DNA from: an uncultured Olsenella sp.
Lineage (GTDB): Bacteria; Actinomycetota; Coriobacteriia; Coriobacteriales; Atopobiaceae
Reading direction: 5' to 3'
DNA: 64,000 bases
NCBI GenBank assembly: GCA_934660915.1
Contig: CAKUIF010000001.1
Coordinates: 248,001 to 312,000 of the forward strand
This document shows, one piece after another, positions 1-8,015 of the stretch (position 1 is its first letter; each line of letters begins with the position of its first letter). The notes beneath the pieces are model-generated. The model was not told the DNA's origin. It was given only the letters and a program-made list of their open reading frames with translations, and did no database searches. The position numbers and the translations under genes are program-made.

Positions 1-2038
1 TCGTGCCGTCGGTGTACAGCAAAAGCACGTCGCCCTCGCCGATGTCGATCGAGCCGTCGCGGTAGGCGATGTCGTGGAAGGCGCCTACGACGCCCGACTG
101 CACGTCCAGAAGCGTCATCTCCTGGCCGCCCGCGCGCACGAGCAGCGCCGGCGGGTGCCCCGCGGAGCAGTACGTGATGGTCGATGCTGCGAGGTCGATG
201 ATACCCACAAACAGCGTGGCAAAGGTCTCGACGCGCGAGAACCCCAGGAGGAACTCGTTTAAGCTCCGCACCATGCGCGCCGGCGCGAGGCCTTCCCAGG
301 CGTAGGCTCCGAGCGCCGTCTTTACCGCGGCGGAGACCGAGGCGGCCTCGACGCCCTTGCCCGAGACGTCGCCCATGATCACGCAGGCGCGGCGATCGGG
401 CAGGCAGATCAAGTCGTAGAAGTCGCCGCCCACGAAGGCGGACGCAGTGGCCGACGAGTAAACGCCCTGGGCGTCGATGCCCTCCACGTGCTGGAGCTCG
501 TTTTTCATCCCCGACTGGAGGGCCTGCGAGATGCGCCGGTTCTCGTAGCGGGTCTTCTCGCCCTCTAGGACGTCGCGCAGGCACGAGGCCAAACGCGCGA
601 GGAAGGCGAGGTCCACCTCGTCGAACGGCTCGGCGCCGTCCGGGCGAAGCATGAGGCAGGCACGCCGCGCGCCCACCGCCTCGCCGCCGTCGACCAACAC
701 CGCCTCGCACGGCTCGCCGAGCTCGCGCAGGCGCTCGCGCACCTCGTCTCCGGGCATGAGCGGCACGACGGACACGCCGTCGATCGCATGCCCCTCGCAC
801 AGCTCGTCGATGTCGCAGTCGAACTCCTGGCGCCCCGTGAGGGGAAGCGTCGCCGCGAGCTTTCCCGGCTCGACCTCCACGTCGACGAAGGCCGCATCCA
901 GCTCGCTGGCAGCCTCGCGCATCATCTGAAGGATTGCCTCGAGCGGCTTGTCGGAGTCCCCCAGACCAAGGGCCTTCTCGCGCAGCTCCGTGAGGATCTC
1001 GTCGAGGCGCGCCGAGCGCTGCGAGCGCATGGTCGCGAAGGCGCCGACGAGCTGGACCGCCAGGTAGTGAGCAACGGAGTCGAGCAGGCGCGCGTCCTCT
1101 TTGTCGACCGGGTACTGGCGTTTCCAGCCCACCTCGATGATCGAGATGACCTCACCGTCGAACCACACCGGCACGGCGATGAAGCTGGTAAAGGGCGGCA
1201 GGAGCTTTGACTGGATCTTTATGACCTCGCGCGTGTCCTCGTTGACCACCTCGCGCGAGGCCAGGCGCCCCGCGCGCAGGGAGTCGCCCGTCGGCGGCGC
1301 CACGCGCAGGCGCACCGCCTTTCCGGCGCGCGTCGCGAGCGTCTCGACCGTGCGCCCGAAGTGCATGAAGCGCGGAACCCGGGCCGCGTCGATATCGCCC
1401 GCCAGGCCGCGCAGGTGGAAGCCGTCGGCGCCTGCGAGGTAAACGACCGTGCCGTCCGCGTCGAGCGTCTGGTAGAGCTGCTCGAGCACGCGCGAGAAGA
1501 GCTCGCCCACGTCCGGCGCGTCAAGCGTGTCGAGGACGATGTTGAAGGCGCCCGAGAGGCGCTTGTTCGCGCGCTTGAGGTCGTCGACCGTTCGGTCGTG
1601 CTCTCGGGCGTCGGCGAGCCCCTCGTCGGTCGCGTGGGCCACGAGCAGATACGTCTCGCCGGGCGCCACCACCGACTCGCAGCGGATCGTCACGGCGCGA
1701 AGGGCGCCGTCGAGGCCGCGGCACATGGCGGGCACCGAGGAGCCGTCGAGCGCGAAGGGCAAATCCTCCACCGAGGACGCGATGCCCGGCGCCGTCGACG
1801 CGTCGGCGTCGTCGAGGTCGGGAAAGAGGCCCTGCACGTAGAGCCCCGCCACGTCGACGCCGTCGGCGGCCAGAAGCTCGGACGCCTCCCCGTTGGCAAG
1901 AAGCACCCTGCCCGTCCCGTCAAAGACGAGCACGCAGTCGCTCGTGAGCTGCAAAAGGCGCGAGAAGGTGCCCGCGAGGCTCCCCTCCCCGATTCCTTCC
2001 ATATGACGCCTCGAGAGCGCCGTCTTGGACCTCGCCAT
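1..2038 (-). CDS. PAS/GAF/SpoIIE-type PP2C serine phosphatase, 3' end missing
   Basis: The minus frame reads off the left edge, so the C-terminus is missing; about 679 codons are visible. A PAS-like segment lies near residues 15-110 and a GAF domain near 175-330 (it contains FIAVPVWFDGEVISIIEVGW). A second weaker GAF-like stretch spans about 345-490, followed by a SpoIIE/PP2C catalytic domain. That domain has GGDFYD (near 537) and GDVSGKG (near 555), which carry the metal-binding Asp residues, and LLLYTDG at the very edge. Such proteins usually dephosphorylate anti-sigma-factor antagonists in response to a sensed signal. Start choice is ATG at 2038; an ATG at 2002 has a better-spaced GAGG and is equally possible. 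The gene follows the ACT protein by 39 nt and may be co-transcribed with it. No partner kinase or antagonist is visible. Confidence 0.85.
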   Translation of the reverse strand, partial: MARSKTALSRRHMEGIGEGSLAGTFSRLLQLTSDCVLVFDGTGRVLLANGEASELLAADGVDVAGLYVQGLFPDLDDADASTAPGIASSVEDLPFALDGSSVPAMCRGLDGALRAVTIRCESVVAPGETYLLVAHATDEGLADAREHDRTVDDLKRANKRLSGAFNIVLDTLDAPDVGELFSRVLEQLYQTLDADGTVVYLAGADGFHLRGLAGDIDAARVPRFMHFGRTVETLATRAGKAVRLRVAPPTGDSLRAGRLASREVVNEDTREVIKIQSKLLPPFTSFIAVPVWFDGEVISIIEVGWKRQYPVDKEDARLLDSVAHYLAVQLVGAFATMRSQRSARLDEILTELREKALGLGDSDKPLEAILQMMREAASELDAAFVDVEVEPGKLAATLPLTGRQEFDCDIDELCEGHAIDGVSVVPLMPGDEVRERLRELGEPCEAVLVDGGEAVGARRACLMLRPDGAEPFDEVDLAFLARLASCLRDVLEGEKTRYENRRISQALQSGMKNELQHVEGIDAQGVYSSATASAFVGGDFYDLICLPDRRACVIMGDVSGKGVEAASVSAAVKTALGAYAWEGLAPARMVRSLNEFLLGFSRVETFATLFVGIIDLAASTITYCSAGHPPALLVRAGGQEMTLLDVQSGVVGAFHDIAYRDGSIDIGEGDVLLLYTDGT

Positions 2039-2077
2039 GCGCGCGGCCAACCTTTCGTCCGGGGCCGCGCGAAGGTG

Positions 2078-2500
2078 CTAGCCGACCTCGTAGAGGTCCT
2101 TGGCCTCCAAAAACGCAAGGCCGCTATCGCGCAGCTTGATCTCCAGCGGCTCGCCGGTGGCCTTGATCACGTCCACCGTGCGGTCGCCCATGGAGCAAGT
2201 GTAGGCGTATTCGACGTTGAGGTCACACGACGCGAGGCGGTCGAGAAGGTGCCCCAACGCGCCGGGGACGTTTTCCACCTCGGCGGCGACCACGCGGGCA
2301 CACATGGCGTTGTAGCCGCGCTCACGCAGCATCTGGGCGGTCGCGCGAGGCTTGTCGCAGATCACGCGGATTATGCCGAAATCAACCGTCTCGGCGACCA
2401 TGAGGGCGTGGATCTGAATGCTCTTCTCGCCGAGCAGGTGGCACATGGCGGCGAGCTTTCCAGGGCCGTCGGGCAAGCACACGGTGAGCTGATCGATCAT
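2078..2500 (-). CDS. Tandem ACT-domain protein
   Basis: A 140-residue protein made of two ACT domains and little else. The first begins LTVCLPDGPGKLAAMCHLLG and the second AAEVENVPGALGHLLDRLA. ACT pairs bind amino acids and regulate enzymes or act as free-standing sensors. The start is ATG at 2500 with GGGAG seven bases upstream; the frame stays open further upstream but that part has no ribosome site. It lies just ahead of the SpoIIE-type phosphatase and downstream of the tRNA-Leu terminator. The ligand and the target are unknown. Confidence 0.8.
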   Translation of the reverse strand: MIDQLTVCLPDGPGKLAAMCHLLGEKSIQIHALMVAETVDFGIIRVICDKPRATAQMLRERGYNAMCARVVAAEVENVPGALGHLLDRLASCDLNVEYAYTCSMGDRTVDVIKATGEPLEIKLRDSGLAFLEAKDLYEVG

Positions 2501-2653
2501 GAGGAGGCTCCCTTCGTCTGGACTTTTCCCCATCCTAGGGCGTCGGCAAGAAGGGCTAAAGATTGCGAAACGCGCGGGTTTCGACTTTGTTCGCTTCCAG
2601 ACACACGGTGCGATTTCTTGTAACAAGAAGGACCGTGGTAATGAGCATCTATA

Positions 2654-2682
2654 CCAAAAGAGGGTCTCCGAAGAGACCCTCT
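2654..2682 (-). terminator. Rho-independent terminator after tRNA-Leu
   Basis: A perfect 10-bp inverted repeat (AGAGGGTCTC / GAGACCCTCT) with a CGAA/TTCG tetraloop is followed on the minus strand by TTTTG. It lies 9 bases past the 3' CCA of the tRNA. Confidence 0.85.
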
Positions 2683-2690
2683 TGAATTTC

Positions 2691-2779
2691 TGGTGTCGGA
2701 GGCGGGACTTGAACCCGCATGACCTTTAACAGTCACTAGCACCTCAAGCTAGCGCGTCTGCCAATTCCGCCACTCCGAC
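2691..2779 (-). tRNA. tRNA-Leu (anticodon GAG)
   Basis: Read on the minus strand, a 7-bp acceptor stem GTCGGAG pairs with CTCCGAC, followed by A and an encoded CCA. The anticodon stem CTAGC/GCTAG encloses loop TTGAGGT, giving anticodon GAG. A long variable arm (between GTGCTAGT and the T arm) and GGTTCAAGTCC in the T arm fit a class II leucine tRNA. Length is 89 nt including CCA. Confidence 0.95.
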
Positions 2780-2874
2780 TTGCTGCGCTTTCGCGCGAGA
2801 AAGAATATAACATCCCCCGCAAGTACTACGCAAGCCCCAATTTTAAAAAATTTTGGCGGGCCGCAAATTTGGGC

Positions 2875-3447
2875 CTAACCCAGGAGCATCTCGTAGATCT
2901 CGTCCTCAGCTCCGTCGGCGAATCCCCAGTTACCGTCAGCGTCCTTCTCAACGGAAAGGGTGAACTCGACGTCGCGCATCTCGGCGTTGTCCGTGATGTC
3001 CATGAAGAGCTGACCGCCCATCTTGAGCAGATCGTCCTCCGTCACGTTCGTGGGATCGACCTCGGAGAGCTTCGCCTGGAACTGATCCGCGAAATCGGTC
3101 ACGATCCGCTCCAGCGACTTGCAGGACGCCTTCATCTGAACCGTGCCGGTGCCCTCCTTCTCGTCGACTTCAATCTCCCCCACCTCATAGTCGAAGCCGG
3201 CAAAGTAGCTCTTGAGGTAGTCCTTCATGTCGATGCCGAGCTCGGTGAAGGCAGAAGCCTCCTCATCGTCCATCTCGGAGGTCATCTCGTCGATGAGCGA
3301 GTCGTCGAGGTTCTTGATCTTGTCGAACTCCGCCGTCACGCCCTCGCGGATAACGTCCTCGGCCTTCGGCCCGCCGCAACCGGCGAGCACGAGCACCGCC
3401 GCAGCCAAAACCGCCATCAACCCGAACACAAAGCCCTTCTTTTTCAT
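2875..3447 (-). CDS. Secreted lipoprotein, unknown function
   Basis: A 190-residue protein with a textbook type II signal peptide: KKK, a hydrophobic core and lipobox LAGC with the modified Cys at residue 24. The mature part is acidic and rich in Asp/Glu/Lys, with a predicted mixed alpha/beta fold. It resembles the DUF4878/DUF5105 group of small lipoproteins common in Gram-positive gut bacteria; I do not recognise a specific function. The start has AGGAGGAGAGG upstream. It stands alone between the opp terminator and the tRNA. Just after the stop lies an AT-rich palindromic stretch (about 2835-2874) that may end its transcript. Confidence 0.75.
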   Translation of the reverse strand: MKKKGFVFGLMAVLAAAVLVLAGCGGPKAEDVIREGVTAEFDKIKNLDDSLIDEMTSEMDDEEASAFTELGIDMKDYLKSYFAGFDYEVGEIEVDEKEGTGTVQMKASCKSLERIVTDFADQFQAKLSEVDPTNVTEDDLLKMGGQLFMDITDNAEMRDVEFTLSVEKDADGNWGFADGAEDEIYEMLLG

Positions 3448-3583
3448 ACGCCTCTCCTCCTATCGAGACAACATCAATGATTCTTTAATTCTAACTGAAA
3501 GAAAGTTTTATATGGAGGTTAAGGCGTTCTCTAACACGTTCAAGGCTCCTCATGAGCTCATCGTACGGTTGTGCCATGAAAAA

Positions 3584-3688
3584 GACCCGCCCCTTTGTCT
3601 CTGGCGCAGTTCCGCACAAGCCGGACGCGACCTAACGTCGCGTCCGCGCGAGCAGGACTGTTTGAGCACAGAGACAAAGGGGCGGGTC
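3584..3688 (-). terminator. Very long terminator after oppF with nested hairpin
   Basis: A perfect 20-bp inverted repeat (3584-3603 with 3669-3688) is followed on the minus strand by TTTTT. The 65-nt interior holds a second perfect hairpin, GGACGCGAC at 3623-3631 with GTCGCGTCC at 3637-3645. It begins 24 nt after the oppF stop. The poly-U tail supports termination; the length of the arms and the nested stem are unusual. Confidence 0.75.
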
Positions 3689-3712
3689 GCTCAAGCAGGA
3701 ATGCCTTGCAGA

Positions 3713-4738
3713 CTACAGCTCGATCGAGCTCTCCTTGATCGGGTTGGGCGCCGCGAAGTGGCAGGCGCAGAAGTGGCCGGGCTCAACCTCACGGAACTCA
3801 GGGCGCTCGGCGGAGCACTTCTCGCACGCCATGGGGCAGCGCGTGTGGAAGCAGCAACCGGACGGCGCGTCGATCGGCGAGGGTGGATCGCCCGCGAGGA
3901 TGATGCGCTTGCGGGTAGCCTGAATGTCCGGGTCGGGCACCGGGACGGCGGAGAGCAGCGACTGCGTGTACGGGTGGTACGGCGTGTCGTAGAGCGTCTT
4001 CCAGTCCGAGTACTCCATCATGTTGCCCAGGTACATAACGCCGATATTGTCGGAGATGTGCTGTACGACCGAGAGGTCGTGGGCGATGAAGAGGTACGCA
4101 GTGCCAGTCTCCTTCTGAAGGTCGTTGAGCAGGTTCAGGACCTGGGCCTGGATGGAGACGTCGAGTGCCGAGACAGGCTCGTCGCAGATGATGAGCTTGG
4201 GCTTGAGCGCGAAGGCGCGGGCGATGCCGACACGCTGGCGCTGGCCGCCGGAGAACTCGTGCGGGTAGCGGTTGATGTGCTCGGGGTTGAGGCCGACCAT
4301 GTCAAGAAGCCCGCGGACGTACTTCTCGCGCTCCGCGGGGTCGGTCATGACGCCGTGGATGATGAGCGGCTCGGAGACGATCTCGCCAATGGTCATACGC
4401 GGGTTCAGCGAGGCGTAGGGGTCCTGGAAGATGAACTGCATGTTGCGGCGCATCTCCTTGAGCTCCTTCTTGGACATCTTCGCGACGTCCTTGCCCTCAA
4501 ACAGAACGGTGCCCGAGGTTGGGTGCGTGAGGCGCATGATGCAGCGGCCGGTGGTGGACTTGCCGCAGCCGGACTCGCCGACGAGGCCGAAGGTCTCGCC
4601 GGGATAGATGTCGAAGCTCACGTCGTTGACGGCGTGGACGCTCTTCTTGGAGAAGCGCTTGCCGAAGACGCCGGACTCGACGGGGAACTCCTTGCAGAGG
4701 TGCTGCACCGAGAGCAGCGGGGTGCGGGTTTCGGTCAT
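3713..4738 (-). CDS. oppF: Oligopeptide ABC transporter ATPase OppF
   Basis: One of two ATPases powering oligopeptide import. The 341 residues show Walker A (GLVGESGCGKST, residues 51-62), the signature FSGGQRQR, Walker B LIICDEPVSALD and the H-loop AHDLSVV. The C-terminal Opp/Dpp extension carries the four-cysteine cluster CCFHTRCPMACEKC that in relatives binds an iron-sulfur cluster. Its ATG directly abuts the oppD stop codon (TAAATG), so the two are translationally coupled. It is the last gene of oppABCDF and is followed by the long terminator at 3584-3688. Confidence 0.95.
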   Translation of the reverse strand: MTETRTPLLSVQHLCKEFPVESGVFGKRFSKKSVHAVNDVSFDIYPGETFGLVGESGCGKSTTGRCIMRLTHPTSGTVLFEGKDVAKMSKKELKEMRRNMQFIFQDPYASLNPRMTIGEIVSEPLIIHGVMTDPAEREKYVRGLLDMVGLNPEHINRYPHEFSGGQRQRVGIARAFALKPKLIICDEPVSALDVSIQAQVLNLLNDLQKETGTAYLFIAHDLSVVQHISDNIGVMYLGNMMEYSDWKTLYDTPYHPYTQSLLSAVPVPDPDIQATRKRIILAGDPPSPIDAPSGCCFHTRCPMACEKCSAERPEFREVEPGHFCACHFAAPNPIKESSIEL

Positions 4739-5836
4739 TTAGGCCTCAGCTCCCTTCTGGGTGCGGGAGTTCTCGGGGGCGTTCTTCGCAACGAACGACT
4801 CGTCGGCGGCGTAGTGGCAGCGAGCGAAGTGGCCCTCGGAAACCTGGACGCGAACAGGCTTCTCGGCGCGGCACTTGTCCGTGGCGTACGGGCAGCGCGG
4901 GGCGAAGGAGCAGCCGGCGGGAACGTGGACGAGCGACGGCGGGTTGCCCTCGATCGGGGTGAGGGGCTTCTTCTCGCCGGTCTCGGCCTTGGGGATAGAG
5001 CGCATGAGGCCCCAGGTGTAGGGGTGGTGCGGCTCGTAGAAGATCTCGTCGGCGGTGCCCATCTCGACGGGAGAGCCCGCGTACATGACCATGATCTTGT
5101 CGGCGACGTCGGCCACGACGCCGAGGTCGTGGGTGATCATGATGATGGCGTTGCCGTTCTTCTCCTGCATCTCCTTCATGAGCTCGACGATCTGGGCCTG
5201 GATGGTGACGTCCAGGGCCGTGGTCGGCTCATCGGCGATGAGGATATCCGGGTCGCAGGCAAGCGCCATGGCGATCATGACGCGCTGGCGCATGCCGCCG
5301 GAGAACTGGTGCGGGTAGTCCTTGACGCGCTGCTCGGGGTTGGGGATGCCCACAAGGCCGAGGAGCTCGATGGCGCGCTGGGTCGCCTGCTCCTTGGTGT
5401 AGCCGCGGTGCAGGCGCAGACCCTCGCCGAGCTGACGGCCGATGGTGTAGACCGGATTGAGCGAGGTCATCGGGTCCTGGAAGATCATGGCGATGTCGTT
5501 GCCGCGGATGTGCTGCATCTCCTCGTCCGACATCTGGAGCAGCGACTTGCCGCGGTAACGGACGTCGCCGCCCTCGATGCGGCCCGGGGGCATCTCGATG
5601 AGGCCCATGATGGTCAGCGAGGTCACGGACTTGCCGGAGCCGGACTCGCCGACGACGCCCAGGGTCTCGCCGCGGTCGAGCGTGTAGCTCACGCCGTCGA
5701 CGGCCTTGACCACACCGTCCTGGGTGTGGAAGTACATCTTGAGGTCATCGACCTCGAGCAGGTGGGAACCCTCGGGAACCGGCTGGTTCTTGAGGTCCTT
5801 GCTCGGATCGTAGGTGGTGTTCTTCTTTCCAAACAT
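4739..5836 (-). CDS. oppD: Oligopeptide ABC transporter ATPase OppD
   Basis: Cytoplasmic ATPase partner of OppF, 365 residues. It shows Walker A GVVGESGSGKS, the signature FSGGMRQR, Walker B ILIADEPTTALD and an H-loop THDLGVV. The C-terminal extension has the cysteine motif CSFAPRCPYATDKC expected for OppD/DppD. Only two bases separate it from oppC, with AAGGA nine bases before its ATG. The presence of the cysteine cluster contrasts with the second transporter in this window, which lacks it. Confidence 0.95.
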   Translation of the reverse strand: MFGKKNTTYDPSKDLKNQPVPEGSHLLEVDDLKMYFHTQDGVVKAVDGVSYTLDRGETLGVVGESGSGKSVTSLTIMGLIEMPPGRIEGGDVRYRGKSLLQMSDEEMQHIRGNDIAMIFQDPMTSLNPVYTIGRQLGEGLRLHRGYTKEQATQRAIELLGLVGIPNPEQRVKDYPHQFSGGMRQRVMIAMALACDPDILIADEPTTALDVTIQAQIVELMKEMQEKNGNAIIMITHDLGVVADVADKIMVMYAGSPVEMGTADEIFYEPHHPYTWGLMRSIPKAETGEKKPLTPIEGNPPSLVHVPAGCSFAPRCPYATDKCRAEKPVRVQVSEGHFARCHYAADESFVAKNAPENSRTQKGAEA

Positions 5837-5838
5837 GA

Positions 5839-6768
5839 CTATGCGTCCTTCATCTTGACGTCGAGGGCATCACGCAGGCCGTCGCCCAGAAGCGTGAAGG
5901 CGAGGACCGTGGTGAGGATGGCGAGGCCCGGCATGATCATGAGCCACGGCTGGGTGGCCAAATACATCTGGCCGTCCGAGATGAGGTTGCCCCACGACGG
6001 GTCGGGCGGGACGACGCCCATACCCAGGAAGGAAAGCGAGCTCTCCGTAAGGATGGCGCCGCCGATGTTCATCGTGGCGTACACGACGATGGAGGCAACG
6101 GAGTTGGGCAGGATGTGGCGGGCGACGATGCGGAGGTCGGAGGCGCCCATGGCGCGGGCGGCGTCGACGTAGTCGTTCTCCTTAACGGTAAGGATCGCGC
6201 TTCGGAAGACGCGGGCGATCGACGGCCAGCCAAGGATACCGATGGCGATGAAGACGTTCTGGATGCCGTTGCCCAGAACCGCGATCATGGCGATGACAAA
6301 GAGGGTGTACGGGAAGGCCATGAAGATATCGGCCAGTCGCATGATGATGGTGTCCCAGATGCCGCCGTAGTACGCGGCGATGGCGCCCATGATGAGGCCG
6401 AGGACGGTGGAGATGGCGGTGGCCAGCACGCCGACGGCCAGCGAGACGCGAGCGCCGTAGACCACGCGGCAGAGCACGTCGCGTCCAAGGGTGTCGGTGC
6501 CGAAGGGGTGCTCAAGCGACGGGGCCAGGCGCGAGTTCGCGGTCATGGTCGCGGAGTCGGCGGTCGTCGGGTCGCCCAGAACGGACGGAGCCCACAGCGG
6601 GGCCGAAACCGCAATGATCAACATGAAGATGATCCAGATGGCGCCCGCCATGGCGAGCTTGTTCTTCTTCAGGCGCTTCCAGGCGTCGCTCCACAGGGTA
6701 CGGGAGGGAGCCACCTCAGCCTCAGCGGCGTCGTTCTTCTCGACGTCGACGTTGTTGTTCTCAGACAT
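5839..6768 (-). CDS. oppC: Oligopeptide ABC transporter permease OppC
   Basis: Inner-membrane permease of 309 residues. An Asn/Glu/Asp-rich cytoplasmic N-terminus leads into a first membrane helix near residue 40, then the periplasmic loop with GTDTLGRDVL, typical of OppC/DppC, and five further helices. The EAA loop that docks the ATPase is visible as AARAMGASDLRIVARHILPN. It pairs with OppB to form the channel. The start has GGAGG eight bases upstream. It sits 13 nt after oppB and 2 nt before oppD. Confidence 0.95.
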   Translation of the reverse strand: MSENNNVDVEKNDAAEAEVAPSRTLWSDAWKRLKKNKLAMAGAIWIIFMLIIAVSAPLWAPSVLGDPTTADSATMTANSRLAPSLEHPFGTDTLGRDVLCRVVYGARVSLAVGVLATAISTVLGLIMGAIAAYYGGIWDTIIMRLADIFMAFPYTLFVIAMIAVLGNGIQNVFIAIGILGWPSIARVFRSAILTVKENDYVDAARAMGASDLRIVARHILPNSVASIVVYATMNIGGAILTESSLSFLGMGVVPPDPSWGNLISDGQMYLATQPWLMIMPGLAILTTVLAFTLLGDGLRDALDVKMKDA

Positions 6769-6781
6769 TCAGCGCACCTCC

Positions 6782-7822
6782 CTACTGCTCGCTCTTGGGC
6801 GCGCCAAAGCGGATCCTGGGGTCCAGGAACGCGTAGGACACGTCGACAAGAAGGTTAATGACCATAACAAGGATGACGATGACCGTGACGGAGCCCAGAA
6901 CGATGGGCCAGTCGCGCTGCGAAATCGCGCGGTACGTCTCGTAGCCGACGCCCGGCCAGTTGAAGACGGTCTCGGTCAGGATCGCGCCGGCCATCATGGC
7001 GCCGAAGTCGTTGCCGATGTAGGTGACGACGGGGATGAGGGCGTTCTTGAGCGCGTGGTGCCAAATGACGTCACGGCGCGAGAGGCCCTTGGCGCGGGCG
7101 GTGCGGATGTAATCCTGGTTCATGACCTCGAGCAGCTGCGAGCGCATGATGCGGGCGGAGTACGCCGTGGAGACGGAGGCGAGGGTGACCGCGGGAAGAA
7201 TGTAGTAGACCCAGCTCTGGAACTCGGAGTACGGGCTGAAGTCAGCCGAGATCGGAAGATAGAACGCGCTACCAGTGGCGTTCTTGAGCACGACACCGAA
7301 GAACAGCTGCAAAAGCATACCCAGCCAGAACGCCGGCATAGCGACCAGGATGGAGGTGATGAGCGTGACGAGCACGTCCCAGAACGAGTAGCGCTTGATT
7401 GCCGAGACCATACCCGCGCCGATGCCGACGACCGTCTCCAATATGATGGCGACTATTGCCAGCTTGATCGTGTATGGATACTTGGCCGCCAGGATGTCGG
7501 AGACCTGCTGGCCCTTGCGCTGGTAAGAAGTGCCCAGGTCGCCGTGGAGAAGGCCGTTGATGTAGAGCACGTAGCGCTTCCACATCGGCGTCTCGATGGT
7601 GTTGCCGTTCTCATCAAAGATCGGGCTGCCATCGTCGTTCGTCTCGATCAGGTGGTAGCTTGCCCTCAGCGTGATCTCGGTCTGGGGGTCGAGCTTCTTC
7701 TCGCCCGCCATGAGCTTGATCGGGTCGCCGGGAACAATGTTCTCCATCGCAAAAAGGATGAGCGTCACACCGAGGAAGACCGGTATGAACTGGAGAACAC
7801 GCTTGAGGATGTACTTTCCCAT
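6782..7822 (-). CDS. oppB: Oligopeptide ABC transporter permease OppB
   Basis: Inner-membrane permease of 346 residues with six predicted helices. The N-terminal MGKYILKRVLQFIPVFLGV and the EAA loop (RTARAKGLSRRDVIWHHALKN) are standard OppB/DppB features. The extracytoplasmic segment near residues 45-95 (with NDDGSPIFDENGNTIETP) is longer than in Escherichia coli OppB. The ribosome site is GAGGGG just before the ATG. It is separated from oppA by about 190 nt that contain a strong hairpin, as expected when the binding protein is made in excess over the permease. Confidence 0.95.
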   Translation of the reverse strand: MGKYILKRVLQFIPVFLGVTLILFAMENIVPGDPIKLMAGEKKLDPQTEITLRASYHLIETNDDGSPIFDENGNTIETPMWKRYVLYINGLLHGDLGTSYQRKGQQVSDILAAKYPYTIKLAIVAIILETVVGIGAGMVSAIKRYSFWDVLVTLITSILVAMPAFWLGMLLQLFFGVVLKNATGSAFYLPISADFSPYSEFQSWVYYILPAVTLASVSTAYSARIMRSQLLEVMNQDYIRTARAKGLSRRDVIWHHALKNALIPVVTYIGNDFGAMMAGAILTETVFNWPGVGYETYRAISQRDWPIVLGSVTVIVILVMVINLLVDVSYAFLDPRIRFGAPKSEQ

Positions 7823-7944
7823 GTTTTCCCCTCTAGATTCCTACAGATACGGGCGCTGTGCCCTCATCCGCCTTTCGAAGCGATCCCTTCCGCCGCGATG
7901 AAAGGTAGATGAGGACGCGGCCCCCAAACACAAGAGACGCGCCA

Positions 7945-7978
7945 TGCGGGGCACCGGCATTTTAACCGGTGCCCCGCA
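7945..7978 (-). other. Intercistronic hairpin between oppA and oppB
   Basis: A perfect 13-bp stem (TGCGGGGCACCGG with its complement) closes an 8-nt loop 37 nt after the oppA stop. No U-tract follows on the minus strand, so it more likely protects the oppA message 3' end or partly attenuates transcription than fully terminates it. Confidence 0.65.
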
Positions 7979-8015
7979 CACGCTTCTCAGGATTTAGGCG
8001 TTCGCCTGCAAGCGA

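Noticed and set aside
3227..6172. Very long open frame on the plus strand, antisense to oppCDF
   Set aside because: It is a GC-driven shadow of the real minus-strand genes, has no ribosome site, and its translation is low-complexity Val/Leu/Gly/Asp with no motif. The same applies to the long antisense frames at 33892-36852, 37979-39754, 52633-55374 and 56836-59076.
7945..7978. Strong hairpin between oppA and oppB read as an operon-ending terminator
   Set aside because: There is no U-tract, and oppB has no obvious promoter of its own. An intercistronic structure fits better.
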